A stretch of DNA of 64,000 bases, taken from positions 5,844,001 to 5,908,000 of the forward strand of contig LR990060.1 in assembly GCA_905147135.1 (NCBI GenBank), written 5' to 3'. Source of the DNA: Blastobasis lacticolella (lineage: Eukaryota; Arthropoda; Insecta; Lepidoptera; Blastobasidae). A program made the position numbers and the translations under genes. Shown piece by piece: positions 48,401-52,969 of the stretch; positions within the stretch are counted from its first letter, which is position 1, and each line of letters opens with the position of its first letter. Below the pieces are notes generated by a model, which saw only the letters and a list, made by a program, of their open reading frames with translations, had not been told where the DNA came from and did no database searches.

Positions 48401-49562
48401 CAGAAGTTATTGATCTATGTGTTGCATTTCTGAGAAGGTCGGCCATTGAAGGGAACTGCATTGGCGCCACATCATAGGAGCATTCTACGGTGATTTATGC
48501 CATATGGTGTGGTACTTGCCTTGAGACGACTTTTTCTTTTGGTAAACTTTTTTCACAAATAACACAATTAAATAATTTGGTAAATTTGGTACCACTTGTT
48601 CATACAAAGAATGAAATATCTTGAGCAGTTACTCGGATACGGAGTAAAATGGTAGTTTTGTAATTATATACCTAATAATTTCATCAATATATTGAAAAAG
48701 TAAAACCCTAGCTTGATTAAGTTCTTTTACGGTTAGATTCAACAATTACGTACCTTAAACAATAGGTACATACTTACATTGGAACTCAAAGAAAATAAAG
48801 ACCTACTTAGCTACAGAACAGAGTTTTTGCTAAAAAGATTAGTAAAAATATTCATATTTCAAGGTGAATGTAACAAAAACTCAACAGTTCTGCCTTTAGG
48901 AGGCCCCAGGACGAAGGTTACGTAAGCATACGTGCTGATATTTAGGTACGAGAGGCACCGCAGGATCAAACAGGATTCCGGCGGTTCTCCGACAAACACG
49001 CACACACACACATAATACAAACGTAGGTAGGTGTTATACCTATGGTACAAAGTCTCGTTCTATTCTAGAAAATGACTCGAGCTTTCAAGTGGAGATTATT
49101 TATTGAGCTGATACTTAGACGTTGACAAAATAGGCTGTGACTAAGATGGGTTTCGTTCGAATTAGTTGTGAAAAAGAATATTTCAGAATCATAACCATAT
49201 CGAACTTCAGCAGTTCAGCGTTCACATGGTAATACTTGGGCATTGCTAGTATAGATTTAGGTTGTATTGTTACATAAAAAATGCGGAAACATGGGTGGTC
49301 CTTGTTGGAGAATCCATAGCAAAAACTATGGACACACCACACGATTTAAAACCACAGCAGCAGAGTTGGAGTTAGCAGTGTTAATAACAATTTCATCAAG
49401 ATGTACCATAAAAGTACCCTCTAAAAACGCAGCAAACAATGGTAAAGAATAGACAAAACATCACGGAAAATCAGATCATGTTTTTTTAGAGCCAAACAAC
49501 ACACAACACAGCAATCGCTGACTGCAACAACAGACAAAACAGAACACTTACTCATATAACAT
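12319..49562 (-). CDS. Myb: Myb transcription factor (B-Myb type), whole gene
   Basis: A sequence-specific nuclear regulator with three Myb repeats. In flies it acts within the Myb-MuvB/dREAM complex to control G2/M genes. Coding exons run from 49562 down to 12319; phases join at all junctions. R1 spans residues about 39-90, R2 91-142 and R3 143-190, with all nine spaced tryptophans (42, 61, 80, 93, 113, 132, 145, 164, 183) and the redox-sensitive Cys128 in GKQCRERWHNHLNP. Next come a Q/S-rich linker (residues 224-283), LPFSPSQFLN (405-414), TPTPFKLAMA (461-470), a basic KRARKAL patch, and at the end WEIFACGKTQDQ. The gene spans about 40 kb because introns carry many transposons. Predicted lengths are 799 residues (stop at 17547) or about 739 (stop at 12319). 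Exon identity is firm; the 3' isoform structure is inferred. Confidence 0.92.
12913..13050 (-). CDS. Myb: Myb exon 15
   Basis: The acceptor is TTTCCCCCGCCAACAG, phase 0, and the donor GAT|GTATGT, phase 0; 46 codons. It codes SGEQVLVKKSAVRSIRFDKD, then EPMSSDDHPTYTNLSSL. Phase allows joining to exon 13 directly or to exon 14 at 17985. Confidence 0.75.
13200..13480 (+). repeat. S1 SINE tail remnants
   Basis: Contains GTCTCAGAGGTCAGATGGCA, 'GCCAAATCCTGGGTCGTAGT' and CGGACCCCGGGCCCTCGAG, matching S1 3' tails. It lies in the intron between Myb exons 14 and 15. Confidence 0.6.
13655..13835 (+). repeat. S1 SINE tail fragment
   Basis: Carries CACTCTGGTCAGGTTCCCC, GAGGTCAGGCGGCAGTCGC and GGATATTGACGTCAAGATG, in the usual order of the S1 family tail. 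Confidence 0.65.
13973..14227. mobile_element. MITE with about 95-nt inverted repeats
   Basis: Left arm from CAAACTAGTAACAGAC through GACCAACCGT to AAAATTAAGT; right arm is the inverted, diverged match ending TCTGTTACTAGTTTTG. About 255 bp, non-coding. It sits in the Myb intron before exon 15. Confidence 0.75.
14845..15005 (+). mobile_element. S2 SINE, 3' part
   Basis: Matches the body of the S2 copy at 8660-8824, including 'TAATTTCTGTTGAGGGTCTG' and GCTAGATAGCGCTGTGTGAA, followed by an ATTT tail. The tRNA-like head is missing. Confidence 0.7.
16623..16806. mobile_element. Inverted-repeat element in a Myb 3' UTR
   Basis: The left arm begins TTGTTGTTAACAATTCTCAG and the right arm ends CTGAGAATTG-like in inverted form (AATCAGAGAATTGTTGGCAA). 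Arms are about 50 nt. Non-coding; would fold as a long hairpin in RNA. Confidence 0.7.
16983..17202. mobile_element. Second inverted-repeat element in a Myb 3' UTR
   Basis: Ends GGGGCTATTTTTGAATAGC and (inverted) GCGATTCAAACATATAGCC, with the well-kept inner arm TTCGAACGGCTTTCAAT against ATTGAAAGCCGTTCGAA. About 220 bp, no coding. Confidence 0.7.
17547..18158 (-). CDS. Myb: Myb exon 14, alternative terminal exon (stop at 17547)
   Basis: The acceptor is CCTTGTTACAG, phase 0. Open for 203 codons to a TGA. Begins SKTLAGDSSVLFSPPSIVKN; later VFKDITNVESPRSFARLNAD, LIAPKEVLANALADHIYK. It lacks the conserved Myb C-terminal WEIFACGKT motif, which is coded by exons 15-16. Either this is an alternative end, or an internal donor is used; AAG|GTACAA at 17985 keeps phase 0 into exon 15. 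Composition and the conserved-looking text downstream of 17985 favour real coding use of the whole exon. Confidence 0.75.
   Translation of the reverse strand, partial: SKTLAGDSSVLFSPPSIVKNSLLEESTSLHSLMSVENTPETSKLEDLDIESIISEKTKVQHRSSVHTNPNPAPVYEIYEPNYQNVFKDITNVESPRSFARLNADRLRTIASENVFACDSNSLIAPKEVLANALADHIYKVTNQKPSTSKIDEILTNKIMNTTKNCQEVEKENQWWQFESKNSEQNDEALFPNDYYVFANNYAE
18675..18770 (-). pseudogene. Tandem copy 1 of the Myb exon 13 end, possible cassette exon
   Basis: A third copy, again exactly 96 nt between CTAG and CCG|GTGAGT, open and phase 0-0. It shows a few more differences (TPLSHRRDERLALVP region) but the last 20 codons are unchanged in meaning. Use or disuse cannot be told from sequence alone. 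Confidence 0.5.
18858..18953 (-). pseudogene. Tandem copy 2 of the Myb exon 13 end, possible cassette exon
   Basis: A near copy of the last third of exon 13, with identical coding for RLALVPDDVSFIVETP and the same donor CCG|GTGAGTG. If the CTAG just upstream serves as acceptor, it gives a 96-nt, phase 0-0, stop-free exon. The same frame has TAG directly upstream, so it cannot simply extend leftwards. The acceptor lacks a pyrimidine tract, so it may be unused. Confidence 0.5.
19082..19297 (-). CDS. Myb: Myb exon 13 (source of tandem exon copies)
   Basis: The acceptor is TTTCCCTTTCAG and the donor CCG|GTGAGT; 72 codons, phase 0-0. It begins TNDSGIGSLKRPDG and includes the basic LGPHKRARKALAAAWG stretch (possible NLS) and DERLALVPDDVSFIVETP. 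Its last part plus donor is repeated twice downstream. Confidence 0.88.
19403..19545. mobile_element. Penelope-like terminal palindrome fragment
   Basis: TATCGGGTTTATTATCACGG, 'TTACCTCGATATTTC' and 'GCGTCATGGTCACGAGTAG' match the element at 31824-32380. The end inverts the start (AATACTAACCGGGGTAATA). No coding left. Confidence 0.5.
19557..19805 (+). repeat. Family A repeat
   Basis: A near full copy in the intron before Myb exon 13: GTCCACTGCAGGACTTAGGG, AATGGAAAATGCTGCTGCCC, TTAGTCGCCTTGTACGACTC and 'GGGGTTGGTGCTATTC'. Confidence 0.75.
20431..20623 (-). CDS. Myb: Myb exon 12 (TPTPFK region)
   Basis: The acceptor is CTTCTTTACAG and the donor CAG|GTACTT. It codes TPTPFKLAMAEISKKSGMRY, then LVEDITEMIKREE. 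This matches the TPTPFKNAL-like segment and the acidic amphipathic stretch that follows it in B-Myb proteins. Confidence 0.92.
21196..21368. repeat. Two-unit tandem duplication
   Basis: Two diverged units of about 80-95 bp, each running from TTTTTCCTACATTTTCG to AAGTAATTATGG / AGTAATTATGGTAAAC. Lies just downstream of Myb exon 11 and is non-coding. Confidence 0.7.
21406..21494 (-). CDS. Myb: Myb exon 11
   Basis: The acceptor is ATTTGTTCTCAG and the donor CCAA|GTAAGA. A Thr/Pro-rich segment, DWGTSPLLHTPTPSTLTPG, with several potential proline-directed (CDK-type) phosphorylation sites (TP), which suits a cell-cycle regulated activator. Confidence 0.9.
21977..22120 (-). CDS. Myb: Myb exon 10 (LPFSPSQFLN motif)
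   Basis: The acceptor is CTCCTTTTCCAG and the donor AGG|GTGAGT; 48 codons, phase 0-0. It codes GWTDAITKALEAAEASGTPI then KALPFSPSQFLN, a motif conserved between insect Myb and vertebrate A/B-Myb. Confidence 0.92.
22430..22680 (+). mobile_element. LINE 3' end fragment
   Basis: Contains ATAGTATTGTGTTTCTGCCG, 'CCATGGGGTGGGAATATGGG' and the 3' block CATCAGGTGGCCCGCTTGC. A reverse copy is at 47272-47520. Open frames here are decayed retrotransposon ORF. Confidence 0.65.
22741..22915 (-). repeat. Family B repeat, inverted
   Basis: Contains TCCTCACAGTGACAACGCAC, then 'GGGCGACAGTTACCACTTACC', the reverse complement of the family B block order at 2600 and 5870. Confidence 0.6.
22937..23022 (-). pseudogene. 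Duplicate of the end of Myb exon 9 with its donor
   Basis: This 86-bp segment is identical at 85 positions to 30488-30573, covering the last 69 nt of exon 9 and 17 nt of intron. The donor GAC|GTGAGT is kept. No good acceptor precedes it, and TGATAA lies directly upstream in frame, so it is probably a non-functional exon copy. Confidence 0.85.
23207..23237. repeat. Left arm of 31-bp perfect inverted repeat
   Basis: Begins CAGGGTGTTTCATAATACAT and is flanked by TA. It is matched perfectly in inverted orientation at 30414-30444, also flanked by TA, 7.2 kb away. Either the ends of one large element or two elements of one family. Confidence 0.7.
23834..24265 (-). mobile_element. Mariner-like element remnant
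   Basis: Ends share GGGTGTCCATAAA as inverted repeats. The minus strand codes SELAEKFNEKCINLCQDSP, ending HAFNRM and a stop, as in the C-terminal end of DDE-type transposases. A family B fragment (about 24165-24250) is nested near the right end. Confidence 0.55.
24950..25200 (+). promoter_or_regulatory. CpG-rich promoter-like segment in Myb intron 9
   Basis: Contains the E2F consensus TTTGGCGGG (25048-25056), GC-rich GGCCGGCGCCGGAGC, and a TCAGT initiator on the plus strand (25137-25141). No coding exon follows that I can assign. It could drive a noncoding or unseen plus-strand transcript. Confidence 0.3.
28325..28445 (+). mobile_element. S1 SINE head
   Basis: The tRNA-like start TTGGTGGCTGGGCGGTTGAG is followed by GGTGCCGGGTTCGAATCCCG and 'ACCAATGACTCTTTTCTGAG'. 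Truncated after the head. Confidence 0.7.
28500..28860. promoter_or_regulatory. CpG-rich promoter-like cluster in Myb intron 9
   Basis: Dense CpG against an AT-rich background, a TATTTAAAG box near 28516, a TCAGT initiator at 28638-28642 on the plus strand, and the palindrome GCGCATGCGC (28828-28837), the NRF-1/Ewg binding core. Direction and target are unknown. On the minus strand it could start a Myb RNA lacking the DNA-binding exons. Confidence 0.3.
29205..29700. repeat. Head-to-head S1 SINE pieces
   Basis: A plus-strand S1 tail (about 29205-29350) meets a minus-strand S1 copy (about 29400-29700). The arms form an inverted repeat of about 100 bp (CAGGTTCCCCTGGTAGCAGG against CCTGCTACCAAGGGAACCTG-like). 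The minus copy retains the tRNA-like head. Confidence 0.75.
29755..30330. other. Unidentified repeat-like block with long open frames
   Basis: Three overlapping open frames of 122-124 codons exist on both strands, so none is persuasive as a gene. Two diverged internal copies of a unit are visible (GTAAGATGAAGGAGGTTGG and 'GTAGGCTTGAGGAGGTTGC', each followed by a CACGAGGTTATTA block), which suggests a transposon. Confidence 0.4.
30414..30444. repeat. Right arm of 31-bp perfect inverted repeat
   Basis: CGGCTTTATACATGTATTAT and the following bases are the exact reverse complement of 23207-23237. It lies 60 bp from the 3' end of Myb exon 9. Confidence 0.7.
30505..30647 (-). CDS. Myb: Myb exon 9
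   Basis: The acceptor is CCTTTCCCACAG and the donor GAC|GTGAGT. It codes SSKEIIVPAVYTSPTKKLD and PPILRRKGRRHVITP, with a basic patch. The last 69 nt of this exon and 17 nt of the following intron are duplicated at 22937-23022. Confidence 0.88.
30780..30970 (-). mobile_element. S2 SINE, minus strand
   Basis: From TTCACACAGCGCCATCTAGC to the tRNA-like head ending AACCACTCAGGTCG. A near full copy within the intron between Myb exons 8 and 9. Confidence 0.75.
31031..31125 (-). CDS. Myb: Myb exon 8
   Basis: The acceptor is TTCGTTCCAG and the donor GGAG|GTAAAT. It codes FVNIETLPSNSPIKNYLTQA and then an Asn/Ser/Gln-rich end. Phases match exon 7 (split Lys) and exon 9 (split Val). Confidence 0.85.
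31729..32538. mobile_element. MITE split by another element, itself inside a SINE
   Basis: The ends CAGTAGCCGTATTCACAATG and its inverse are those of the MITE at 2355-2593, here in reverse orientation. It interrupts an S1 SINE tail (ATCCAATCTGATCA before, AGGTTCCCTGGTAGGGTCAC after). A second element sits in its middle. Confidence 0.8.
31824..32380 (-). mobile_element. Penelope-like retroelement fragment with 11-bp TSD
   Basis: Flanked by TCGAAAACTGT at 31813-31823 and 32381-32391. Its ends are inverted copies (TATTATCGGGTTTGTTACCA). The minus strand codes REAIEITKYKNFNREDGFKL and then SSAWNPVL, which resembles the C-terminal end of Penelope-like or related GIY-YIG retroelement proteins. Confidence 0.6.
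32779..33017 (-). CDS. Myb: Myb exon 7 (Q/S-rich linker)
   Basis: The acceptor is TTGTATTCCCAACAG and the donor TTCAA|GTGAGT. It codes 79 residues rich in Gln, Ser and Asn with the repeated motif NIQQSNIQQNSIQQ. It ends TVEIVESPF. Such a low-complexity region commonly follows the DNA-binding domain. Confidence 0.88.
33804..33926. mobile_element. Small MITE, TIR TAAGGCGCTGTCCTAATT
   Basis: The ends TAAGGCGCTGTCCTAATT and AATTAGGACAGCGCCTAAG are inverted repeats. Core shared, in opposite orientation, with the copy at 3326-3439. Confidence 0.75.
34472..34619 (-). CDS. Myb: Myb exon 6 (end of R3)
   Basis: The acceptor is ACAATTTTCCAG. It codes TDNAIKNHWNSTMRRKYEPD, the R3 recognition helix region, then a basic linker. 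The 3' end is uncertain: phase 0 is required, and AGG|GTGCAA (34472) fits but is weak. CAA|GTCGCC or GAT|GTGCGT, 6 to about 18 nt further, are alternatives. Confidence 0.85.
34676..35130. repeat. Family A repeat followed by an S1 SINE piece
   Basis: 34676-34925 repeats the family A block order (GTCCACTGCAGGACTTAGGG to 'GGGGTTGGTGCTATTC'). 34965-35130 is an S1 head (GATACCGGGTTCGAAACCCG) with part of its body. Confidence 0.7.
35545..35640 (-). mobile_element. S2 SINE tail fragment
   Basis: Contains AAATTCACACAGCGATATCT, AGCCCCAAAGTAAGCAAAGC and the 'TTATGGGTGTTAGATAACTG' segment, reverse complement of the S2 tail. A second short plus-strand piece lies at 36215-36262 beside Myb exon 5. Confidence 0.65.
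36369..36503 (-). CDS. Myb: Myb exon 5 (end of R2, most of R3)
   Basis: The acceptor is TTCTTCTTCACAG and the donor CAG|GTAAAT. It codes ERWHNHLNPSIKKTAWTEHE, QAHKQLGNQWAKIAKLLPG. The usual WTEEED of R3 is WTEHED here, a small change outside the recognition helix. Confidence 0.96.
36530..36690 (+). mobile_element. LINE 3' end next to Myb exon 5
   Basis: Shares 'GTGGAAAATACAACATGG', GGTCGACAAAGCGTTGTGA and GCTTGTTTGCCACCTAAGTG with the LINE end at 7441-7715. It starts about 25 bp upstream of the acceptor of exon 5. Confidence 0.7.
37300..37397 (-). CDS. Myb: Myb exon 4 (R2)
   Basis: The acceptor is TTCTTATTTCAG and the donor CAG|GTAATA; ends in phase 2. It codes EDEKVIELVGKYGPKKW and ARHLKGRIGKQC, including the conserved Cys128. 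Confidence 0.96.
37965..38125 (-). mobile_element. LINE ORF2 C-terminal fragment
   Basis: The minus strand shows DARLRWFGHVL and, in another frame, SRGRPEKRWIDIAGPGRSR. These are the typical end of ORF2 in insect LINEs. Frameshifted. Confidence 0.65.
38590..38700 (-). mobile_element. LINE 3' end fragment
   Basis: GCATTTCACCTGGCGGTAAG, 'GATGATGGAGCATGCCTATC' match, in reverse, the 3' part of the LINE at 51157-51325. Confidence 0.55.
39290..39520 (-). mobile_element. LINE ORF C-terminal fragment
   Basis: The minus strand reads DVVMSDGMTLIAWKRGRALM, then WDATCVYTLAPSHV, a motif combination well known from the C-terminal region of animal non-LTR retrotransposon proteins. It ends at a stop after TRNPGLLI. 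Confidence 0.65.
40981..41168 (-). repeat. Family H repeat
   Basis: The reverse complement of the block at 44365-44570 (GAAGTCGC...GGGTCCACTAG end, AAAACAAAGTCGCTTC start, with 'GATTTTAATGCGGTTTTCAA' between). Non-coding. Confidence 0.6.
41188..41445 (-). repeat. Family A repeat, inverted
   Basis: Carries GAATAGCACCAACCCCTCAC at the left and 'CTCCCCTTTCGTGGGAGAGG' and CCTGCAGTGGACTGTTACGG at the right, reverse of the family A order. Confidence 0.75.
42005..42430 (+). repeat. Interspersed repeat carrying a small insertion
   Basis: TTTTGCCCGCGACTCCGTAC, 'GGAAATCGTTTTCAGGGCAG' and CCAAACAAACAGACAAATG are blocks also seen near 8320 and 44810. It is interrupted by a 148-bp segment at 42219-42366 with an 8-bp duplication. 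Confidence 0.65.
42219..42366. mobile_element. 148-bp insertion with 8-bp target duplication (hAT-like)
   Basis: Flanked by ATTAGCGT at 42211-42218 and 42367-42374. GC-rich (CCAGGGGGGGCCTGGCCCC) against an AT-rich host. Eight-base duplications are typical of hAT elements. Clear terminal inverted repeats were not seen. Confidence 0.6.
43290..43400 (-). mobile_element. LINE 3' end fragment
   Basis: The reverse complement of the LINE 3' end block (ACCACTAAGGTGGCAAACAAG, GCAGTCACCGCAGCCTATGG). A further plus-strand piece of the same block is at 43690-43780. Confidence 0.65.
44365..44570 (+). repeat. Family H repeat
   Basis: Runs from ACATAGTATAAAACAAAGTC to 'GAACGAAGTCGCGCCGGGTC', with GGATTTTAATGCGGTTTTCA inside. 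Also present, in part, at 47043-47110 and 51873-52065. Confidence 0.65.
45284..45433 (-). CDS. Myb: Myb exon 3 (R1 and start of R2)
   Basis: The acceptor is CCGTTTCCAG and the donor GAG|GTGAGT; 50 codons, phase 0 at both ends. It contains ENWEMIAGQF, DRSDVQCQQRW and NPELIKGPWTKE, near-identical to the R1/R2 boundary of animal Myb proteins. Confidence 0.96.
45960..46110 (-). mobile_element. LINE ORF2 C-terminal fragment
   Basis: The minus strand reads KKKRWIDIAESVAKPTT, like SRGRPEKRWIDIA at 37965-38125. Lies just downstream of Myb exon 2, in intron. Confidence 0.6.
46147..46273 (-). CDS. Myb: Myb exon 2 (acidic N-terminus, start of R1)
   Basis: The acceptor is TTGCCAACAG and the donor GAG|GTATGT. 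It codes RYDSESSEYSEDSTAAYEDV, a Ser/Glu/Tyr-rich acidic segment like the N-terminus of animal Myb proteins, then INRGRWTKEE, the first helix of repeat R1. Confidence 0.9.
47043..48065. repeat. Transposon cluster in Myb intron 1
   Basis: Consists of a family H start (47043-47110), a reversed LINE 3' end (47272-47520, AAGCGGGCCACCTGATGGAA), a minus-strand LINE ORF end (about 47745-47875, coding NVEEAREICLDRTKWNYMV), and a reversed S1 SINE tail (47905-48060). Confidence 0.65.
48279..48446 (-). CDS. Orphan exon candidate inside Myb intron 1
   Basis: 56 codons starting at an ATG (MADLLRNATHRSITSADHFK, later VSKTNNSPADE) and ending at a strong donor GAG|GTAAGA. It is on the Myb strand, but its phase 0 exit does not fit Myb exon 2, where it would hit a stop at once. 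I recognise no family. It could be an unseen nested gene, an abandoned exon, or a transposon ORF: the frame also reads on for 15 residues past the donor. Confidence 0.25.
49552..49562 (-). CDS. Myb: Myb exon 1, 11-nt coding part
   Basis: ATGTTATATGA followed by donor GTAAGTG codes Met-Leu-Tyr plus two bases of Glu. This phase is exactly what exon 2 needs (GA|A). There is no in-frame Met upstream before a TGA stop. It sits 102 nt downstream of a TCAGT initiator. An unseen alternative start remains possible. Confidence 0.65.
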
Positions 49563-49664
49563 CACGATCACGACAAATTGTCCGAGGCACGCACAAATTC
49601 AAGCCCTGGCCCAACACAGCACTCCATCATCCTTCTCTCCGTTCCATTTGCATCACGAACCACT
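49552..49664 (-). other. Myb: Myb 5' leader with two upstream ORFs
   Basis: Between the inferred start site (49664) and the main ATG are an 8-codon upstream ORF (49653-49627) and a 20-codon one that starts at the overlapping ATGATG and ends before the main ATG. Such uORFs often reduce translation. Confidence 0.45.
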
Positions 49665-49698
49665 GAAATTCCTACGCAGTCCGGTTTTCCCGCCAAAA
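49662..49698 (-). promoter_or_regulatory. Myb: Myb core promoter: E2F site and initiator
   Basis: The plus strand TTTTCCCGCCAAAA (49685-49698) is a consensus E2F site. A TCAGT arthropod initiator lies at 49662-49666, about 20 nt downstream on the minus strand. A CTTGAA (CHR-like) element is at 49598-49603. E2F/DREAM control is established for B-Myb genes in animals; here it is inferred from the sites. Confidence 0.65.
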
Positions 49699-49989
49699 GT
49701 TTAGTAGACGCATCCTCTTCGACGCTCACGAAGCAAGGGACAGAATAACACTAAGGAAATTAGTCCTGCACGCGTTCTCACGCACACACCCACGTAGCGG
49801 CGCGTACGCAACCCAAATAGGGGTGAAGGCACAAAAACCCTTGGAAGAAAGAGACGGGGCGAACAAGGAAGCGTAAGAGCGACAAAGAAGGAGCGATCAG
49901 GTAATTTACCCTCGCGAGAATGACGCAAAGCATCACACGCAAAGGTAAGCAGGTGTAGGCTACTCGGTGCAAAGCAAAAAGGAACAAAG

Positions 49990-51150
49990 AGAATCGATTT
50001 TTGTTATGCTCCCACCCAGTTGGATAGGTCAGCTACTTTACAACCTATACACGATCGTTTAATAATTTCCATTACTCAATTCCCATGATTAAAATTGAGT
50101 AGTTATATCATTTATTTTAAGTACCGTAATGTCAGCTTCAGCAATAATAATTTGAGTTCCACTAATAGGTCATTATGCGGTGCATTACAAATTAATAAAG
50201 ACGTCCGAAACAGTAGTTCAAATTGCTCCAACCTAAAAACTTCGCCAATTTGAGGAATTCTCGGTAAGCGGGACTTCTGACATCCTCGCAAAAAATGTGT
50301 TGTACAAAAAAGTGCTTTACAAATGTGTAGCGGAGTAGCGGATGCCGAAGCAATTCTGGGTGGTTTTTGCCTATTTCACAACTACATGTGGCTAATATAA
50401 GTCAGCTGATAGTGACGTGTTTAAGAATAAGATTAGAAAACAGAAAGGAGAGAACTGGAGACAATAATGAAGATAAAAAAAGAAGTATAATCATAGTAAC
50501 CAATGAATACCAGACCGAGGTGTTATGACACTATTTAGACAAGATAAACAGTGTCAGAAGAGAACCTTTCAATTTAAAACATTATCAAGACTTCCTACTC
50601 TGAAGTACTCATTTCCTGTCATATGGCAGGCAAGCTGATAAGATTTTGTAATATAATTTTAAGGGCAATGTCAGATATGGACGTAATCTAGCATTATAAT
50701 CGAGTTTTATTTACCTATATTTTTCACGGCCGATAACTAAAACGACATTTACAACGTTAAAAAATAATACAGACAGCATATATGCATAATGGAAAGTGCT
50801 AAGTCACATATTTAAACATCGTATTTCCTCTGACACGTAACCACGCTAAAGGAAGGCTCAGTTTCTTTCATTAGCACTCTGGACTTTAGTGTGAAGTACA
50901 TTTTAATGTTCTTATAGAATTCACGAATGAGAAAACAACTAAAAAACAAAAACACTCAAGAGCCCTGGAATTTATTAACACGAAATCCAAAAACGCAGAC
51001 GTGATATTATGGCCAGCTGAACAGTAGGTAAGTTCGATACCACTTACACTACCGCATGAGAAGAAAATGGTCGCTAAGGAGAAGCAATCGAGCAACGCAC
51101 TGCGGATTGTGAATAATAAGATTGCGTCAGATGAAAAATGAAATGATAAT
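49990..51150. other. Upstream intergenic, nothing identified
   Basis: AT-rich sequence without splice-bounded exons or clear elements. The first 300 bp upstream of the promoter (49700-50000) are CpG-rich. Confidence 0.4.
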
Positions 51151-51156
51151 ATAATA

Positions 51157-51325
51157 ATGCGTACGGCTAAGGAATGGAACGCGCTGCCTGCGAGTGTGTT
51201 CCCAGATCGCTATAATCTAGACGCCTTCAAGGCTAGTGTGATTAGGCTGCTCCTAGACAAGCATGCTCCATCATCGGCCGCATCGTCACTTACCAGGTGA
51301 GTTGGCAGTCAAATGACTGGCTAGT
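51157..51325 (+). mobile_element. LINE ORF2 C-terminal end
   Basis: An open 47-codon run, MRTAKEWNALPASVFPDRYN then LDAFKASVIRLLLDKHAP, with a TGA at 51298-51300. It has the 'EWNxLPxxVFP' motif at the C-terminus of many lepidopteran LINE ORF2 proteins, followed by its 3' UTR. Confidence 0.8.
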
Positions 51326-51734
51326 TTAAACTACAAATAATAATGATAATTTTCAATGTCTTTTAGCCCTTTAATCATCCAAACTACCGCTTGATTTAGA
51401 TATTTGTAAAGAAATTAGATATTTTTGGAGAAGGACATATACTACTTTTAATTTTCAAAAGTAACCGAATTTAACGAGTTAATGATGAAATTCTTACAGT
51501 CAAACCCCCTTGAAACGGCACGATTAATTGGGGACGAACAAATGACATCATATCCACCTGAACCCTCCTTAAGAGCCCTCAGATTTTTACACACTGATAA
51601 CGCCGAACGGAAATTACGGCTTCCTTGCTTATAAAGAAAGCATATATTTAATATGCTTAGTAAACCGTTTGCCGACTTCATTCATATACACGAAATATTT
51701 GACTGTGGTTTTTTCAATGAGTTTGCTAGTAATA

Positions 51735-52070
51735 ATTCCTACAGGCCGTAAGCTTATTTGCCATCTTAGTGGTATAAAAACCCTCCCTTGAGCTCCCTCC
51801 ACATCAGTGGAGGGAAGATCGCAAGATTGAAAACAAACACAAAAAGCTGCTGCCATTTTCTGTAATCTTTATATAGTATAAAATAAAGTCGCTTCCCACC
51901 GTCTGTATCTATGGACGCTTAGATCTTTTAAACTATTAAATGGATTTTAATACGCTTTTCAATAGTGTAGTGTGATTGAAGAGGAAGCTTTACAAGCAAG
52001 AAAAGAAAGGGTAGATCAGGGTAAAGTAGATGTTCACGAACGAAGTTAAGCTGAGTCCAGTAGTAATAAT
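51735..52070 (+). repeat. LINE 3' scrap and family H repeat
   Basis: 51735-51780 is the 'GCCGTAAGCTTATTTGCCA' LINE end. 51873-52065 is family H (AAATAAAGTCGCTTCCCACC to GAACGAAGTTAAGCTGAGTC). Confidence 0.6.
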
Positions 52071-52439
52071 ATAATACCATTCCGAAGTCATCTTTGTGAT
52101 GTAGCCGCCATGTTATCGGTCGACCCACATCCGTTAACCACACAACACAACACTGTAGTTGCCAAACACACATACCAACATACATACTTACTTGTTATGT
52201 ATGTATCGCGATAACTTTTAATTAAATCAATGAGCTCGCTGCCCATTGCATCTAATTACGTGGGAGGTCCGATTAATTCGGACAATAACAATTATAATTT
52301 TTGCAATACTAAAAACTTTTAAGTAAGTACATTATATGGGTGAAACGTACAAGATACGAAGGTTGAAAGTAGGTGTTCATTGACGAAAATAATTTTACTC
52401 AAAGCTAATTAGTAAACCGCTTATTCAACAATGATAATA

Positions 52440-52620
52440 TTCATTTAGGAAATGGGTGCCTGAGGCGACCCAAGAGGCGATGAATTGACATCGCCGAGTC
52501 GGATGCGAGAGCCAACGGCTTACGACGCGAGGATGCCGAAGACCGGGCGAAGTGGAGAGGAATGGGTAGGAAAGCGGACCCTGGTAGACGCCGGGATAAG
52601 CGCTAGGACGATGATGAATG
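52440..52620 (+). mobile_element. LINE ORF2 C-terminal end
   Basis: Reads DIAESDARANGLRREDAEDR, AKWRGMGRKADPGRRRDKR and a TAG stop. Best copy of the family also seen at 9328-9432. Confidence 0.75.
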
Positions 52621-52969
52621 CTCATCTTGTAGCTGTGAAGGTAGTCTAGATACTTAGAGGCCAAAACAAACAAAAGGGGTAAAACATGGCACTGATGACA
52701 TAGGTGATGATAGAAGCTCAACTATATAATCCAGTAGTATGTAAGTACATAACATGGATATTGATGTTATGGTAATGATTAAGTCATTTTATGAAGCATA
52801 TTGAGAGTTATTCTTCGGTAATTATCTTATTAAAGCTAATTGATAAAACAAAGAGAGTTTTATTGTAACAACTTGCCATTGTAGTAATTTTGTGTACAAA
52901 AAAGTAGGTACTTAATTTCTGTATTAACTATACATTTTATATTTTCTTTTCAAATCCGGCCTAAGAAAT

